Counted from the first letter of the stretch, positions 42,848 through 51,524 are shown. The stretch: DNA of 51,732 nucleotides from Bacillaceae bacterium (GCA_017656265.1 JACDOD010000017.1:1-51732); one strand, 5' to 3'. Notes: a model not told the origin generated them from the sequence alone. Translations and numbers: made by a program.

Positions 42848-43315
42848 TTGGTGTCAGATAGTACGGTTTATTTGCTGACGTTCGTCTCCATGTTATTAAG
42901 TCCCCTTTTTTTCCTGGTCACAAAAAAATTTTTTTGGGTTTATGCTAACATCATTATTTTGATTGTGTTTTTTTTCAGCTGGTTCTGGGCCCTGCATTAT
43001 AAACTTACACCAGAAGTGTATTTCCCCGAAGTTCTGTTCTCGTTAAGTATCGTATCATCCACCGTATTCGTATGGATTTCCAGTTATGTTTTGATGAAAA
43101 AATGGACTGATTACAAAAAACCAAAAACGACAGCGATGGTGTTTGGTTTAATTTCTTGTATAGTGTCACTTATGATTGATGGCTGGCCAGCAGACTTGAA
43201 CAGCCTGAGTTTGGTTTATGGCCAATTCCACTTATTGTTCATCAGCCTGATGATTGTGACAGCTATTCTGACAAAAATGGTGAAGCGTGGAACTCTGAAA
43301 AAAAATGGGCGATGA
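42848..43315 (+). CDS. Hypothetical four- or five-helix membrane protein
   Basis: A 155-aa hydrophobic protein with helices at about 5-22, 28-48, 63-83, 96-112 and 122-143. TTG 42848 or GTG 42851 serve as start after AGGGAGAGG. Last of the run. No family recognised. Confidence 0.6.
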   Translation: MVSDSTVYLLTFVSMLLSPLFFLVTKKFFWVYANIIILIVFFFSWFWALHYKLTPEVYFPEVLFSLSIVSSTVFVWISSYVLMKKWTDYKKPKTTAMVFGLISCIVSLMIDGWPADLNSLSLVYGQFHLLFISLMIVTAILTKMVKRGTLKKNGR

Positions 43316-43527
43316 AAACGGGTATTCTTATAGAGGTGACATTTACACATTCATAGATCCCAAAAGCAGTATCTTCTAATGATGTGATAGAAAAGGGCGC
43401 TTTTTTTTCCATGACGGGAAATCTTATTATTTATACCCTGGTTTAAAGTATGGTGAGAAGAAGGAGAAAGAGGAATAATCTGCATGCTGCAGTCATATCA
43501 ATAAACAGTGGAATAGTGACATACTCA

Positions 43528-43557
43528 CCCCACCTACGCTAACGATAAGAGGTGGGG
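43528..43557. other. Hairpin resembling an IS200/IS605-type element end
   Basis: CCCCACCT (43528-43535) pairs with AGGTGGGG (43550-43557) around ACGCTAACGATAAG. Similar stem-loops mark the ends of IS200/IS605/TnpB elements in Bacillaceae as I remember them. No transposase or TnpB is present. The rest of 43316-43592 holds no gene. Confidence 0.35.
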
Positions 43558-43592
43558 ACTTATTTCGGAGGTAAGTTAAAAAAAGTGGGTGG

Positions 43593-44018
43593 GTGCATTT
43601 GCAGGATAGACTGAACACCTTGAGAATGATAGGCGCCAGCTGTCTTCTTCTGCTTACAATTAGATGGCACTCAGGCAATGTAAAGGCTGGGGGCTTTCGG
43701 GCAACCTTTCTGCTTTTGGGGGGAGTATTGCTTTATCTTCAGCTAACTTACCCGTTCTCCGAGCTATATCCGTTTTTTTATGCACTGCACATGCTGGATA
43801 TGAGCTTGATGTATTTTGTTATACCCCCATTTATCCTTCTGGGAATTCCATCCATAAAATCACATGTTGACGTCCCTTTCCTGAGACAATCCCCCAAAAT
43901 CTCCCTGACCATTTTTGCGATCTTTTTTACGATGGAACACCATCCTCTTGGACGGCTGGTCAATGGATCATTAAAAAATCTGGTAAAACCACAACATGCG
44001 GTAAAATGCCTGGTGTAA
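43593..44018 (+). pseudogene. Truncated ctaG-like cytochrome oxidase assembly gene
   Basis: A 141-aa frame with LYLQLTYPFSELYPFFYALH then MLDMSLMYFVIPPFILLGIP, the typical middle of CtaG proteins of about 290 aa. The expected N-terminal helices and the whole C-terminal half are missing; after residue 115 the sequence no longer fits. No ctaABCD gene is nearby. It is most likely a remnant; an active short variant cannot be excluded. Confidence 0.6.
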
Positions 44019-44033
44019 ACGGCTGATAAAGCC

Positions 44034-44606
44034 TTACTTTTTGAAACGTATCACTAAAAAGAAAGAGGATCCAATCAATATTGCCAGGCCAGCATAAAGC
44101 CATACTGGTACATTTGGGTCAATGTTGTTTAATGAATGTTGATAAGAAGTCTGGTTCTCTGCGGGTGTTTCCCCATCTTTTAATTTGCTTAAATCTTCAT
44201 CTGCAGAATCAATGGAAGTTGTTCTCGAACAGAGACTCACATGAAGCTTTCCATCTTTTTCATATGCATAGACGATATACTCTCCATTGAGCTCAAATTC
44301 AAATCCACAGCTTGCGGAGCTTAAATTTGTATATATTACAACCTTTGATTGATCCACGCCTTTCCATGTTTCTTTCACGTCAAATAATACGGCTACTGGG
44401 GCAGCAGAAGAGTTTAAACTGGAATCCTTGTTTTGAATCTCCTTATTTAATACGGTTCCTCTGAACACCGCTGTGCTTTTTTCCACCTCTTCATCAACAG
44501 TTCCCGGCGGAATACATGAGCATGCATAACTGGTTGAAATAGCTCCAGCAAAAAAAGCAGGTAGTGTCAGGGTGAATACAACCAAAAACTTAAGACTAGT
44601 TTTCAT
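44034..44606 (-). CDS. Secreted netrin/TIMP-like domain protein with C-terminal anchor
   Basis: A 190-aa protein. Signal peptide ends SYA, directly before CSC (Cys29, Cys31), as in bacterial netrin/TIMP-like proteins (ACSCIPPG). Two more cysteines (SCGFEF and SLCSR) could form disulfides. A linker and a C-terminal helix (VWLYAGLAILIGSSFFLVI) anchor it to the membrane. ATG 44606 is preceded by AAGGGAGGG. Function unknown. Confidence 0.75.
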   Translation of the reverse strand: MKTSLKFLVVFTLTLPAFFAGAISTSYACSCIPPGTVDEEVEKSTAVFRGTVLNKEIQNKDSSLNSSAAPVAVLFDVKETWKGVDQSKVVIYTNLSSASCGFEFELNGEYIVYAYEKDGKLHVSLCSRTTSIDSADEDLSKLKDGETPAENQTSYQHSLNNIDPNVPVWLYAGLAILIGSSFFLVIRFKK

Positions 44607-44767
44607 GACGGTCCCTCCCTTTTATATATGGTCGTTTAGAAGTTATTGAAAGTTTCACAGATGCAAATAAGCAGATGAAGTAAGCGATCAATCTGACAGC
44701 TTGTATGTTCATTTTTCTTCAATTATGTTAAGGTTAAGTTGAAAAATATACCAGATGAAATGGTGTG

Positions 44768-45211
44768 ATGGATATAGAACGGGCAGTTTTCGGACAAAAA
44801 ATAAAGGGTTTGAACTATAGTGTAAGAATAGGAGTTTACGCTATATCCTTTGACAGGGGAAAAGAAAAAGTTTTGACGGTTCAAAATGGCAGAGGGGATT
44901 ACTTTTTACCTGGAGGCGGTCTTAAACAAAATGAGAGCCATATGGAAGGATTAAAAAGGGAGTTGACAGAAGAAACAGGTTTTGAGATAAAAACGGAAAG
45001 ATACATTGGGAAAGCAGATCAATATTTTCTTTCTTCTAAACATGAACCAATATTAAGTGAGGGGCATTTTTATGTGGTAAGCTTAATCGAAAAGACACAA
45101 GAGCCGGTGGAAGATGACTACAGACTGCAATGGGTGCGTATTGAAAAGATCAACGAACTTCTTTTGCATAAATATCAGATCTGGGCAGTTCATCAGGCCA
45201 TACAGTCATAA
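44768..45211 (+). CDS. NUDIX hydrolase
   Basis: A 147-aa enzyme with the NUDIX box GGGLKQNESHMEGLKREL then TEETGF, matching Gx5Ex7REUxEExGU. It hydrolyses nucleoside diphosphate-linked compounds; substrate not predictable. Start ATG 44768 (GTG 44765 also possible), with no strong ribosome site. First of a NUDIX-HIT-APH run. Confidence 0.87.
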   Translation: MDIERAVFGQKIKGLNYSVRIGVYAISFDRGKEKVLTVQNGRGDYFLPGGGLKQNESHMEGLKRELTEETGFEIKTERYIGKADQYFLSSKHEPILSEGHFYVVSLIEKTQEPVEDDYRLQWVRIEKINELLLHKYQIWAVHQAIQS

Positions 45212-45229
45212 AGGGGGGAGTGATTTTGC

Positions 45230-45637
45230 ATGAAGGATTGTGTATTTTGCCATCCCGAGCTCGAACCCGAACAGGAGGTCATTTTAAGTAATGAGCATGG
45301 CATGTTTTTGCAGCTGAAATCGGCACAGATCAAAGGCGCTCAGCTTGAGGGAGCAGGGGTTATTGTTCCCAAAAAACATAGGGAAACCCCTTTTGATTTA
45401 ACCCCTGATGAATGGGAGGCAACATATTCGCTGCTTCAACAAGCAAAAAAATACATAGATGAAAAACATTTGCCTCAGGGCTATAACCTGGGATGGAATT
45501 GCGGAAAAGTTGGCGGGCAGCATATCTTTCATGCCCATCTTCACGTGATACCGAGATATGAAGATGAGCCGTTATCAGGAAAAGGAATTCGACATTTATT
45601 TAAAGGTCCTCAGAATCGGAGGACAAGGGATGAGTAA
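45230..45637 (+). CDS. HIT family protein (histidine triad hydrolase)
   Basis: A 135-aa protein with the triad HAHLHVIPR near residue 100. CVFCHPE at the N-terminus may hold zinc with a later His. HIT proteins hydrolyse nucleotide phosphoramidates or dinucleoside polyphosphates. ATG 45230 follows AAGGGGGGAG and begins 18 bases after the NUDIX gene; the APH-like gene follows after 17 bases. Confidence 0.9.
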   Translation: MKDCVFCHPELEPEQEVILSNEHGMFLQLKSAQIKGAQLEGAGVIVPKKHRETPFDLTPDEWEATYSLLQQAKKYIDEKHLPQGYNLGWNCGKVGGQHIFHAHLHVIPRYEDEPLSGKGIRHLFKGPQNRRTRDE

Positions 45638-45654
45638 AGGGAAATCAGGAGAAA

Positions 45655-46560
45655 ATGCAGATGAAGTTGCCAGAACAATTTGTTCAAAACATCAAACATG
45701 TCCATAAAGCAAAAGGAAAGAAATGGCTGAATAGGCTGCCTGATCTGATCAGTGAATGCGCAGACCGCTGGGACCTTCACATTCATCCTCATTTTGATTT
45801 GTCTTATAGCTATGTTTCTCCGGCAATGACAAGGAATCAAAGAGAGGTAGTAATCAAGCTGGGGATTCCCGATGAAGAATTTAATAACAGTCTGGAGGCT
45901 TTAAAATTGTTCGATGGGAATGGCGTAGTTCAGCTCATCGATGCTGTTCCAGAAAAGGGAATGTTGCTGATGGAACGGATAACCCCTGGCACTATGCTTG
46001 CTTTACAAAAGGATGATAAGCAGGCAACAAGAATAGCCACCCAGGTCATGAAGAAGATCTGGAAACCAGCACCATTAAAGTGCTGCTTACCGACAACACT
46101 CAAGAGGGAAGAAAGTTTAGCAACATTAATAAACGAATATCCTGAAGGAATTGGACCGATCCAACTCAAAACCCTCGAAGAAGCACTGGATATTTTCAAG
46201 TACATGAATCAGCAGATGGAGACCCGGTACCTTCTGCATGGGGATTTGCATCATTACAATATTTTAAAGGCATCAGGTGAATCGTGGGTGGCCATCGATC
46301 CCAAAGGTCTAATTGGAGAAAGGGAATATGATGTGATTCAATTTTTGCTCAATAAACTTCCAGAGGGGGAAGTAGCTTCTGCCATCCAAAATAGAATGGA
46401 AATATTTGCGGACGAGCTGAACCTGAACTTTCAAAAAATTGCCCTGTGGGGGTATGCCCATTCGGTACTGGCAACAGCCTGGACGGTTCAGGACGATGGA
46501 AGTTATGATGAAATCTTTTTTAAAACCATTGATGTATTTAAAGATATAGCGGCAATCTGA
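45655..46560 (+). CDS. Aminoglycoside/streptomycin phosphotransferase-like protein
   Basis: A 301-aa kinase of the APH(6)-like group. Catalytic loop HGDLHHYNIL and metal-binding AIDPKGLIGEREYD are clear; the ATP-lobe Lys is in VVIKLG. Such proteins phosphorylate aminoglycosides or metabolic hydroxyls; with NUDIX and HIT neighbours a metabolic or repair role is as likely as resistance. ATG follows CAGGAGAAA. It ends a three-gene run. Confidence 0.83.
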   Translation: MQMKLPEQFVQNIKHVHKAKGKKWLNRLPDLISECADRWDLHIHPHFDLSYSYVSPAMTRNQREVVIKLGIPDEEFNNSLEALKLFDGNGVVQLIDAVPEKGMLLMERITPGTMLALQKDDKQATRIATQVMKKIWKPAPLKCCLPTTLKREESLATLINEYPEGIGPIQLKTLEEALDIFKYMNQQMETRYLLHGDLHHYNILKASGESWVAIDPKGLIGEREYDVIQFLLNKLPEGEVASAIQNRMEIFADELNLNFQKIALWGYAHSVLATAWTVQDDGSYDEIFFKTIDVFKDIAAI

Positions 46561-46668
46561 CAAAAATGAATGCTCCTGTCTTAAAATTGTCACAACTCAT
46601 GTTGAATGTCGGCCGGTCCCATTGCATATGAGTTATAAAAGATGATTAGATCGGTTTAGGAGAATCCT

Positions 46669-46755
46669 ATGAGGAGAATACCATTGCCTGAAATTTTATT
46701 TATGATTTATGTGGGGCTTTTGTGCTGGCATGTTTACTGTGAACTTTTTAAATGA
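46669..46755 (+). CDS. Possible 28-aa membrane peptide
   Basis: ATG 46669 follows TTTAGGAG and encodes MRRIPLPEILFMIYVGLLCW then HVYCELFK. A basic start and single hydrophobic helix resemble small membrane peptides. It lies just ahead of an inverted dispersed repeat. Evidence is limited to ribosome site and composition. Confidence 0.35.
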   Translation: MRRIPLPEILFMIYVGLLCWHVYCELFK

Positions 46756-46869
46756 AAGCTCAACATAGGAGTGCCTCAACTCTGATGAACCTCCGTTGAA
46801 TGCTGATAAAGTAGTGCCGATCCCCCCGACTCTGTGCCAGAGAATCCAAATGAGCTGCTGGCATAAAAA

Positions 46870-47158
46870 GAAAGAGGCTGTCGCCGCCGCAGGGGGGCCG
46901 AAGCAGCTCGAGGGGCTGGGCGCAGCAGCTGGACAATACAGAAAAGCGGAAGCGCCCCGCTTAGCCCCGAAAACTGCTGGAGGGCCACCGAGGAGGCTGT
47001 CGCCGCCGCAGGGGGGCCGAAGCAGCTCGAGGGGCTGGGCGCAGCAGCTGGACAATCATTTCCTTCTTTTGAACGAATAAAAGACTCATTTTTTTATCTC
47101 TCGAAACGAAAAACATCCGAACCTATTCATGAGAAAATTGAATAAAGTTCGGATGTTT
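46870..47158. repeat. Inverted copy of the dispersed GC-rich repeat with a 64-bp internal duplication
   Basis: Reverse-complement relative of the first block of the repeat at 10402 (AGCGGGGCGCTTCCGCTTTT there, its complement here). A 64-bp unit at 46874-46937 is repeated without change at 46993-47056. The part ending in the 47111 hairpin corresponds to the CCGAAC...GTTCGG terminator block. The remainder of 46561-47195 holds only the possible 28-aa peptide. Confidence 0.8.
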
Positions 47159-47160
47159 CA
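47111..47160. terminator. Bidirectional terminator between the repeat and nhaC
   Basis: AAACATCCGAAC (47111-47122) pairs with GTTCGGATGTTT (47147-47158); an inner TATTCA/TGAATA extends it. Confidence 0.85.
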
Positions 47161-47195
47161 TTATTTATTGGAGCTATATTCCAGCCTTGACTATT

Positions 47196-48650
47196 TTAAG
47201 CTTTGTAATCTTCTGGACGAACTTCTTCTCCGTTCTTGCCTCGATATCTTAGCCCCCAGCCTGTAAGGGCAGCGACTAACATAACAATCATTAATCCCCA
47301 TCCCTGAAATACAAACGGGAATACTTCAGTTGGAGAAACGACTTCGATAAACTCATATTGCTCTGTCAATCCTTTTATGGTAGTCCAGGCTAAAAGCACT
47401 CCACCGCTCCATGGGAAAATATATCCGAGAGAAGAAGAGACGGTATCAAGAAAGTTAGCCCGGCGGTATGGATGAATGTTAAATTCTTTGCCAATATTGC
47501 GGACAAAAGGTGCGGCTGCAATTTCGGCTGCTGTATTAATCGTAATAAATACGTTCAAAAACGCAACGATTCCGTAAATGGCCATTTCTGCCCGACGTAC
47601 AGCCCCTTTAATCCATTTAAGGAAGGCCTGCTTAATGGCTTCCATGGTACCTGCTTCTTCCATCAGATGTGCACCGGAAAGAATCAGTAAAACTAATATA
47701 GCCATATTAAAGTAGCCGCCAAGTCCAGCCATCAGAGCACCTTCGACATAAGGTGAGCCGTCTTCGCTCATTCCGATCGATATAACATTAGACATTGGTG
47801 TTCCCATCATAAACATCATTACAATGGATGTAACAATCCCCCATGTTAGGGAAGTAAGTAAGTGATGGCCCATAAGTGCAAGAATAATAACCAGAGCAAA
47901 TGGAATTAATAATAATAACCCTTCAGGTGAAACCTGGCTTTCTAATTGTCGCAGAACATCCGCATCCCCCACGGAATGACCGCCACCAAAAATGATAAAT
48001 AAAATAAGTGCAGGAATAGCAGCAGCAATAGAATATTTAAAACGGGATCGGACAACGCCAGGAACATCTGCTTCCTGAGTTGCTGCTGAAACAATCGTGG
48101 TATCGGATACAGGAGCCAGGTTATCTCCAAAGACGGCACCACTTAAAATAGCTGCAAGCATCATAACCGGATCAGCACCGAGGACAATGCCGGCCGGGTA
48201 CATGAAAATCCCAAATGCAGCCACAGTCCCGTATCCTGTACCAACCGCAGTTGCAAATAGCGCCGAAAGAATAAAGGTTAATCCTACAAACCATCCGCCT
48301 TCAAGGTTTAGCTGAAGGCCTGTCCAGATTAATCCCTCTACCAGGCCACCAGAAGATAGAAGCTTTGCAAACATCCCAGCCCAGAACCAGGCTACAATGG
48401 AAATCACACCAATCGGCTGTGACATTCCATTGAATAAAGCTTCTGCGTAATCACTCCACTTTGATTTTGTAAAGAACAGACCGAATCCAAGTCCAATCAC
48501 CATTCCTAGGATTAGTGCCTGCTCAGTTACGAGGCCGGTTACACTTAATGTAATGGCCCAGATGATAAAGAATACAAGCGGAAAGGTAGCAGTCAACTTT
48601 CCCCCATAAAACTGCAAGCGCTTTCCATTAGAATTTGCATAATTATTCAT
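47196..48650 (-). CDS. nhaC: NhaC family Na+/H+ antiporter
   Basis: A 484-aa transporter with about 12 membrane helices. Family blocks include GTGYGTVAAFGIFMYPAGIV, SGAVFGDNLAPVSDTTIVSA and INTAAEIAAAPFVRNIGKEF. Membrane-embedded Asp and Glu residues of the conserved FGDNLAPVSDT segment are intact. It exports sodium for protons, or exchanges organic acids in some relatives. ATG 48650 follows GGGGGAAA on the minus strand. It is bounded by a terminator at 47111. Confidence 0.9.
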   Translation of the reverse strand: MNNYANSNGKRLQFYGGKLTATFPLVFFIIWAITLSVTGLVTEQALILGMVIGLGFGLFFTKSKWSDYAEALFNGMSQPIGVISIVAWFWAGMFAKLLSSGGLVEGLIWTGLQLNLEGGWFVGLTFILSALFATAVGTGYGTVAAFGIFMYPAGIVLGADPVMMLAAILSGAVFGDNLAPVSDTTIVSAATQEADVPGVVRSRFKYSIAAAIPALILFIIFGGGHSVGDADVLRQLESQVSPEGLLLLIPFALVIILALMGHHLLTSLTWGIVTSIVMMFMMGTPMSNVISIGMSEDGSPYVEGALMAGLGGYFNMAILVLLILSGAHLMEEAGTMEAIKQAFLKWIKGAVRRAEMAIYGIVAFLNVFITINTAAEIAAAPFVRNIGKEFNIHPYRRANFLDTVSSSLGYIFPWSGGVLLAWTTIKGLTEQYEFIEVVSPTEVFPFVFQGWGLMIVMLVAALTGWGLRYRGKNGEEVRPEDYKA

Positions 48651-48816
48651 AGCTGTTTCCCCCTTCTGTGTTGTACATGTCCGATTGTAGCAGACATTTG
48701 TCCATATGTATATAACAATACTAGTATTCGAAATTTATAAAAAAAACAGATTTTAATGAATAATTATAATATTTGATAAATGATTGAGAACAGAAGTTTC
48801 TGAAGGTAAGATAAAG

Positions 48817-49338
48817 ATGGAATCGGGCAAGTTTTCAGTTGCGATCAAGGGGGAGAGACTATTGATACGTAAGTATACACCGGGTGATAAACAGTATGTT
48901 GTAGAATCCCATTATAAGATATATCAAAAAGAATTCAATTATGATCAGTCCTTCAAAGCGTTTGTTAAAAAGGGGCTGGAAGACTTTGACGATCGTTTGA
49001 ACACAGAAAAGGAATGTATATGGATTTTGCAAATAAATGGGAACCCCATGGGATCAATTGGTGTAACCATGTTTGATGAGCATACCGCTCAATTACGCTG
49101 GTTTCTGGTAGACCCTTCTGTCAGAGGAGAAGGATACGGCAGTGATCTGATTAAAAAAGCCATCGACTTTTGCCGGAAAAGAGGCTATAAAAAAATTCTC
49201 TTATGGACAAACGAAGATCTGCAGTCCGCAAGACGTCTTTATCAAAAGTTCGGCTTTCAAATTTCAGAAACTAAAAAGCAATTTCTTTCAGGACAATGGC
49301 TGACAGAGGAAAAGTGGGAGTTAAATGTGCAGAAGTAA
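48817..49338 (+). CDS. GNAT family N-acetyltransferase
   Basis: A 173-aa enzyme. The acetyl-CoA loop is VRGEGYGSDLIKKAIDFCRK, preceded by the beta-strand LRWFLVDPS and followed by LLWTNEDLQSARRLYQKFGF. ATG 48817 has GAAGG upstream; a TTG at 48784 would add 11 residues. Substrate unknown. No operon. Confidence 0.85.
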   Translation: MESGKFSVAIKGERLLIRKYTPGDKQYVVESHYKIYQKEFNYDQSFKAFVKKGLEDFDDRLNTEKECIWILQINGNPMGSIGVTMFDEHTAQLRWFLVDPSVRGEGYGSDLIKKAIDFCRKRGYKKILLWTNEDLQSARRLYQKFGFQISETKKQFLSGQWLTEEKWELNVQK

Positions 49339-49381
49339 TTTTTTATGTTAACTAAAAAATCCGTGGACCGGTATCGATGCC

Positions 49382-49410
49382 GAATATTGCCATCATAATT
49401 TCCCATTTAA
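49382..49410 (+). promoter_or_regulatory. Candidate sigma-G promoter of the CAP-domain gene
   Basis: GAATA (49382-49386), 17 bp, CATTTAA (49404-49410), one mismatch to the sigma-G consensus. Its -10 element forms the left arm of an inverted repeat, CCCATTTAAC (49402-49411) with GTTAAATGGG (49432-49441). Confidence 0.5.
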
Positions 49411-49450
49411 CACAAAAAATATAAAAAAATAGTTAAATGGGGGTTAAAGA

Positions 49451-50251
49451 ATGAAGAAAACGATCTTTTTGGCAATGGGTTTATTTCTTTTAGTGCTTAC
49501 TGGCTGTAACATGGAAGATGGAGCTATGGACGGCAATCGAAATGGTATGAATGGTGATGACAATTTATCAAGTATGAGCACCGACATGTCCAGCGAGGAT
49601 TATCCGCATACCGAGGCTGTTCCGCTTGAGCACGCTAAATATGATTTTAGAAGAGCTGATGAAGACCAAAATCAAGGAGATACTCGGTTCAGACAGCCTG
49701 ACATTTTTACTCCGGAGAAGCGGCAAGAAGCAAGTCCAGGAGAAAATCCTGGTCAAAATCGCGATGGCATCACTGGTCAGAATTTGGCCAGAGGCAATGG
49801 GGAAAATAATCGGACAAACCAAAATCAGCAGCAAACCCAAACCCCTAATCAAACCCAAAATGCTCCCCAGGGAATTAGCGAAATTGAAGCAAAAGTTATT
49901 GAGTTAACGAATTATCAAAGAAGGGAACGGGGGCTGCCTGACTTAAAGGCTGATCCGTCCCTGAGCAAGGTTGCAAGAGAAAAATCAATGGATATGCAGG
50001 CAAATCATTATTTTTCTCATACGAGTCCAACTTATGGGTCACCGTTTGATATGATGAGGGATTTTGGCATTACCTACCGCTCGGCTGGAGAAAACATTGC
50101 CCATGGTCAGCGCACCGCTGAGCAGGTTGTCAATGCCTGGATGAACAGTGAAGGACACAGAGAAAATATTTTAAATCCGAATTTTACTCATATCGGTGTA
50201 GGGTATAACGAAAATGGTCACTACTGGACACAAATGTTTATTCAAAAATAA
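49451..50251 (+). CDS. CAP/SCP domain lipoprotein, YkwD-like
   Basis: A 266-aa protein. Lipobox LTGC (Cys19) after a 18-residue signal; residues 20-140 are disordered, rich in Asn, Gln and Asp; residues 145-266 form a CAP domain (VIELTNYQRRERGLPDLKAD, then HYFSHTSP, GENIAHG and HRENILNPNFTHIGVGY). Its N-terminal composition resembles the YhcN lipoprotein in this window. A spore-envelope role is inferred from the sigma-G-like promoter and YkwD resemblance. ATG follows ATGGGGGT. A terminator follows. Confidence 0.87.
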   Translation: MKKTIFLAMGLFLLVLTGCNMEDGAMDGNRNGMNGDDNLSSMSTDMSSEDYPHTEAVPLEHAKYDFRRADEDQNQGDTRFRQPDIFTPEKRQEASPGENPGQNRDGITGQNLARGNGENNRTNQNQQQTQTPNQTQNAPQGISEIEAKVIELTNYQRRERGLPDLKADPSLSKVAREKSMDMQANHYFSHTSPTYGSPFDMMRDFGITYRSAGENIAHGQRTAEQVVNAWMNSEGHRENILNPNFTHIGVGYNENGHYWTQMFIQK

Positions 50252-50255
50252 CAAA

Positions 50256-50290
50256 TAAAAAGGCTGCTTTCTCGGCAGCCTTTTTATTAT
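50256..50290 (+). terminator. Terminator after the CAP-domain gene
   Basis: AAAAAGGCTGC pairs with GCAGCCTTTTT around a TTTCTCG loop. Confidence 0.9.
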
Positions 50291-50420
50291 GCATGTGTCT
50301 ATTTTCCACCAGTCCCGGTCTTCAAAAGAGGGGGGCTGTTATCATTTCTATTCAGTCTTGAGCCACAGCAGATGCCTTCGCTATAATGAATGTTAAATAT
50401 ACAGAGAAAAGGTGAAAATC

Positions 50421-50675
50421 TTGCATTATACATACATGTTAAGGTGCAGTGATGGTTCTCTATATACGGGTTATACAAACCGGCTGCAGTATCGAATACA
50501 GATGCACCAGTCCGGTAAAGGGGCAAAATATACAAGGGGAAGGCTCCCTGTTGAACTGGTGTATGTAGAGGAGTTTGAAACAAAAGAAGAAGCTATGAAA
50601 CGGGAATATGAACTCAAACAGCTTTCGAAGTCAGAAAAGGAGAGCCTCGTGCAGTCCAAAAAACTGGAATTTTAA
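50421..50675 (+). CDS. GIY-YIG domain protein, YazA-like
   Basis: An 84-aa single-domain protein. The GIY-YIG motifs appear as YTYMLRC and SLYTGYT, followed by GKGAKYTRGRLPVELVYVEE and the Glu in REYELKQL. Such stand-alone domains are thought to be nucleases of unknown role. I prefer TTG 50421, eight bases after AAAGGTG; GTG 50412 is also possible but overlaps the ribosome site. Confidence 0.85.
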   Translation: MHYTYMLRCSDGSLYTGYTNRLQYRIQMHQSGKGAKYTRGRLPVELVYVEEFETKEEAMKREYELKQLSKSEKESLVQSKKLEF

Positions 50676-50747
50676 AAATTTAGACAAGTTTACCCTCCCT
50701 GTCTGCATATAATGAAACAAACTGTATGAAAGGGAGGGAGAATTAGC

Positions 50748-51188
50748 TTGAATGTAAAATCCATCAACAAAAATTGGATCATGTATTTAGGGATTCTTCT
50801 GGTCATTATTTTAGGGTGGTATGTTTACAGTTCAATGGCCAGTGGGGAAAGTTCCTCGAACGAAGAAAAAACGTACGTAATCAATATGGTGACTGGTGAA
50901 TTTAAATCAGAAACAGCAGATGGAAAGGAAATTGAAGCCTACCGCTGGGACCCGGGAACAATTTTCGTGCCAGAAGGGGAAAAGGTACAATTACGCATTT
51001 ATGGTGTCAATGGTGAGGAGCATCCTTTTATCATCGAAGGTACAGACATTAAAGGAACGGTAAAAAAAGGGGAAGAAACTGTTCTAAATCTTCGGTTTAA
51101 TGAAGAAGGTATTTATCGGCTTATCTGTTTAACTCACCCTGATATAAAGAGTAACGGTCCAATGATTGCTTACATAGTTGTTGATTAG
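50748..51188 (+). CDS. Membrane-anchored cupredoxin domain protein
   Basis: A 146-aa protein with one N-terminal helix (about 10-28) and an extracellular cupredoxin domain (from about 40). Candidate copper ligands are His92 (EEHPF), Cys127 (LICLTHP), His130 and Met139, the usual blue-copper set. It could carry electrons or deliver copper to an oxidase. TTG 50748 follows AGGGAGGGAG. A dispersed-repeat end (GAGGCTGGGAC) follows at 51210. Confidence 0.8.
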   Translation: MNVKSINKNWIMYLGILLVIILGWYVYSSMASGESSSNEEKTYVINMVTGEFKSETADGKEIEAYRWDPGTIFVPEGEKVQLRIYGVNGEEHPFIIEGTDIKGTVKKGEETVLNLRFNEEGIYRLICLTHPDIKSNGPMIAYIVVD

Positions 51189-51209
51189 CAAGTAGTTACT
51201 GTAAACGAA

Positions 51210-51227
51210 AGAGGCTGGGACGAAAAA
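51210..51227. repeat. End fragment of the dispersed repeat
   Basis: GAGGCTGGGACGAAAAAT matches the left ends of the copies at 10402 and 15628. No matching right end was found. From 51228 to 51524 I see no gene. Confidence 0.55.
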
Positions 51228-51524
51228 TTAATTACTCAACTTTCGCAGAGTGAAAACGCTCTCTATTTCAACTGCCGTTTGAAACAGAACCCATTTTAAT
51301 AGGTTCCTTGACAATCATCTTGTATAAAACAAAAACATCCCGACGTTTGGTATATCCTGTATTTAACCAGCAACAGAAGAGGTGTCCCCAACTATGATCG
51401 TGAATATTAATCTATAGAAGCAACTGCCAAACGAAATAAAATCAACCCTTTACACCATACTTCGGCTTTGCCTAACTACATCAAGGATTATCTACTGATT
51501 TCAGGGTGCGAACGTTAAGTGAAA

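Noticed and set aside
46696-47080. Long open frames on both strands at the inverted repeat
   Set aside because: Same repeat DNA; the translations only reflect GC-rich palindromic sequence and the 64-bp duplication.
51228-51524. Possible transposase remnant near the window end
   Set aside because: A few short translations looked suggestive, but no frame of useful length or motif could be followed.
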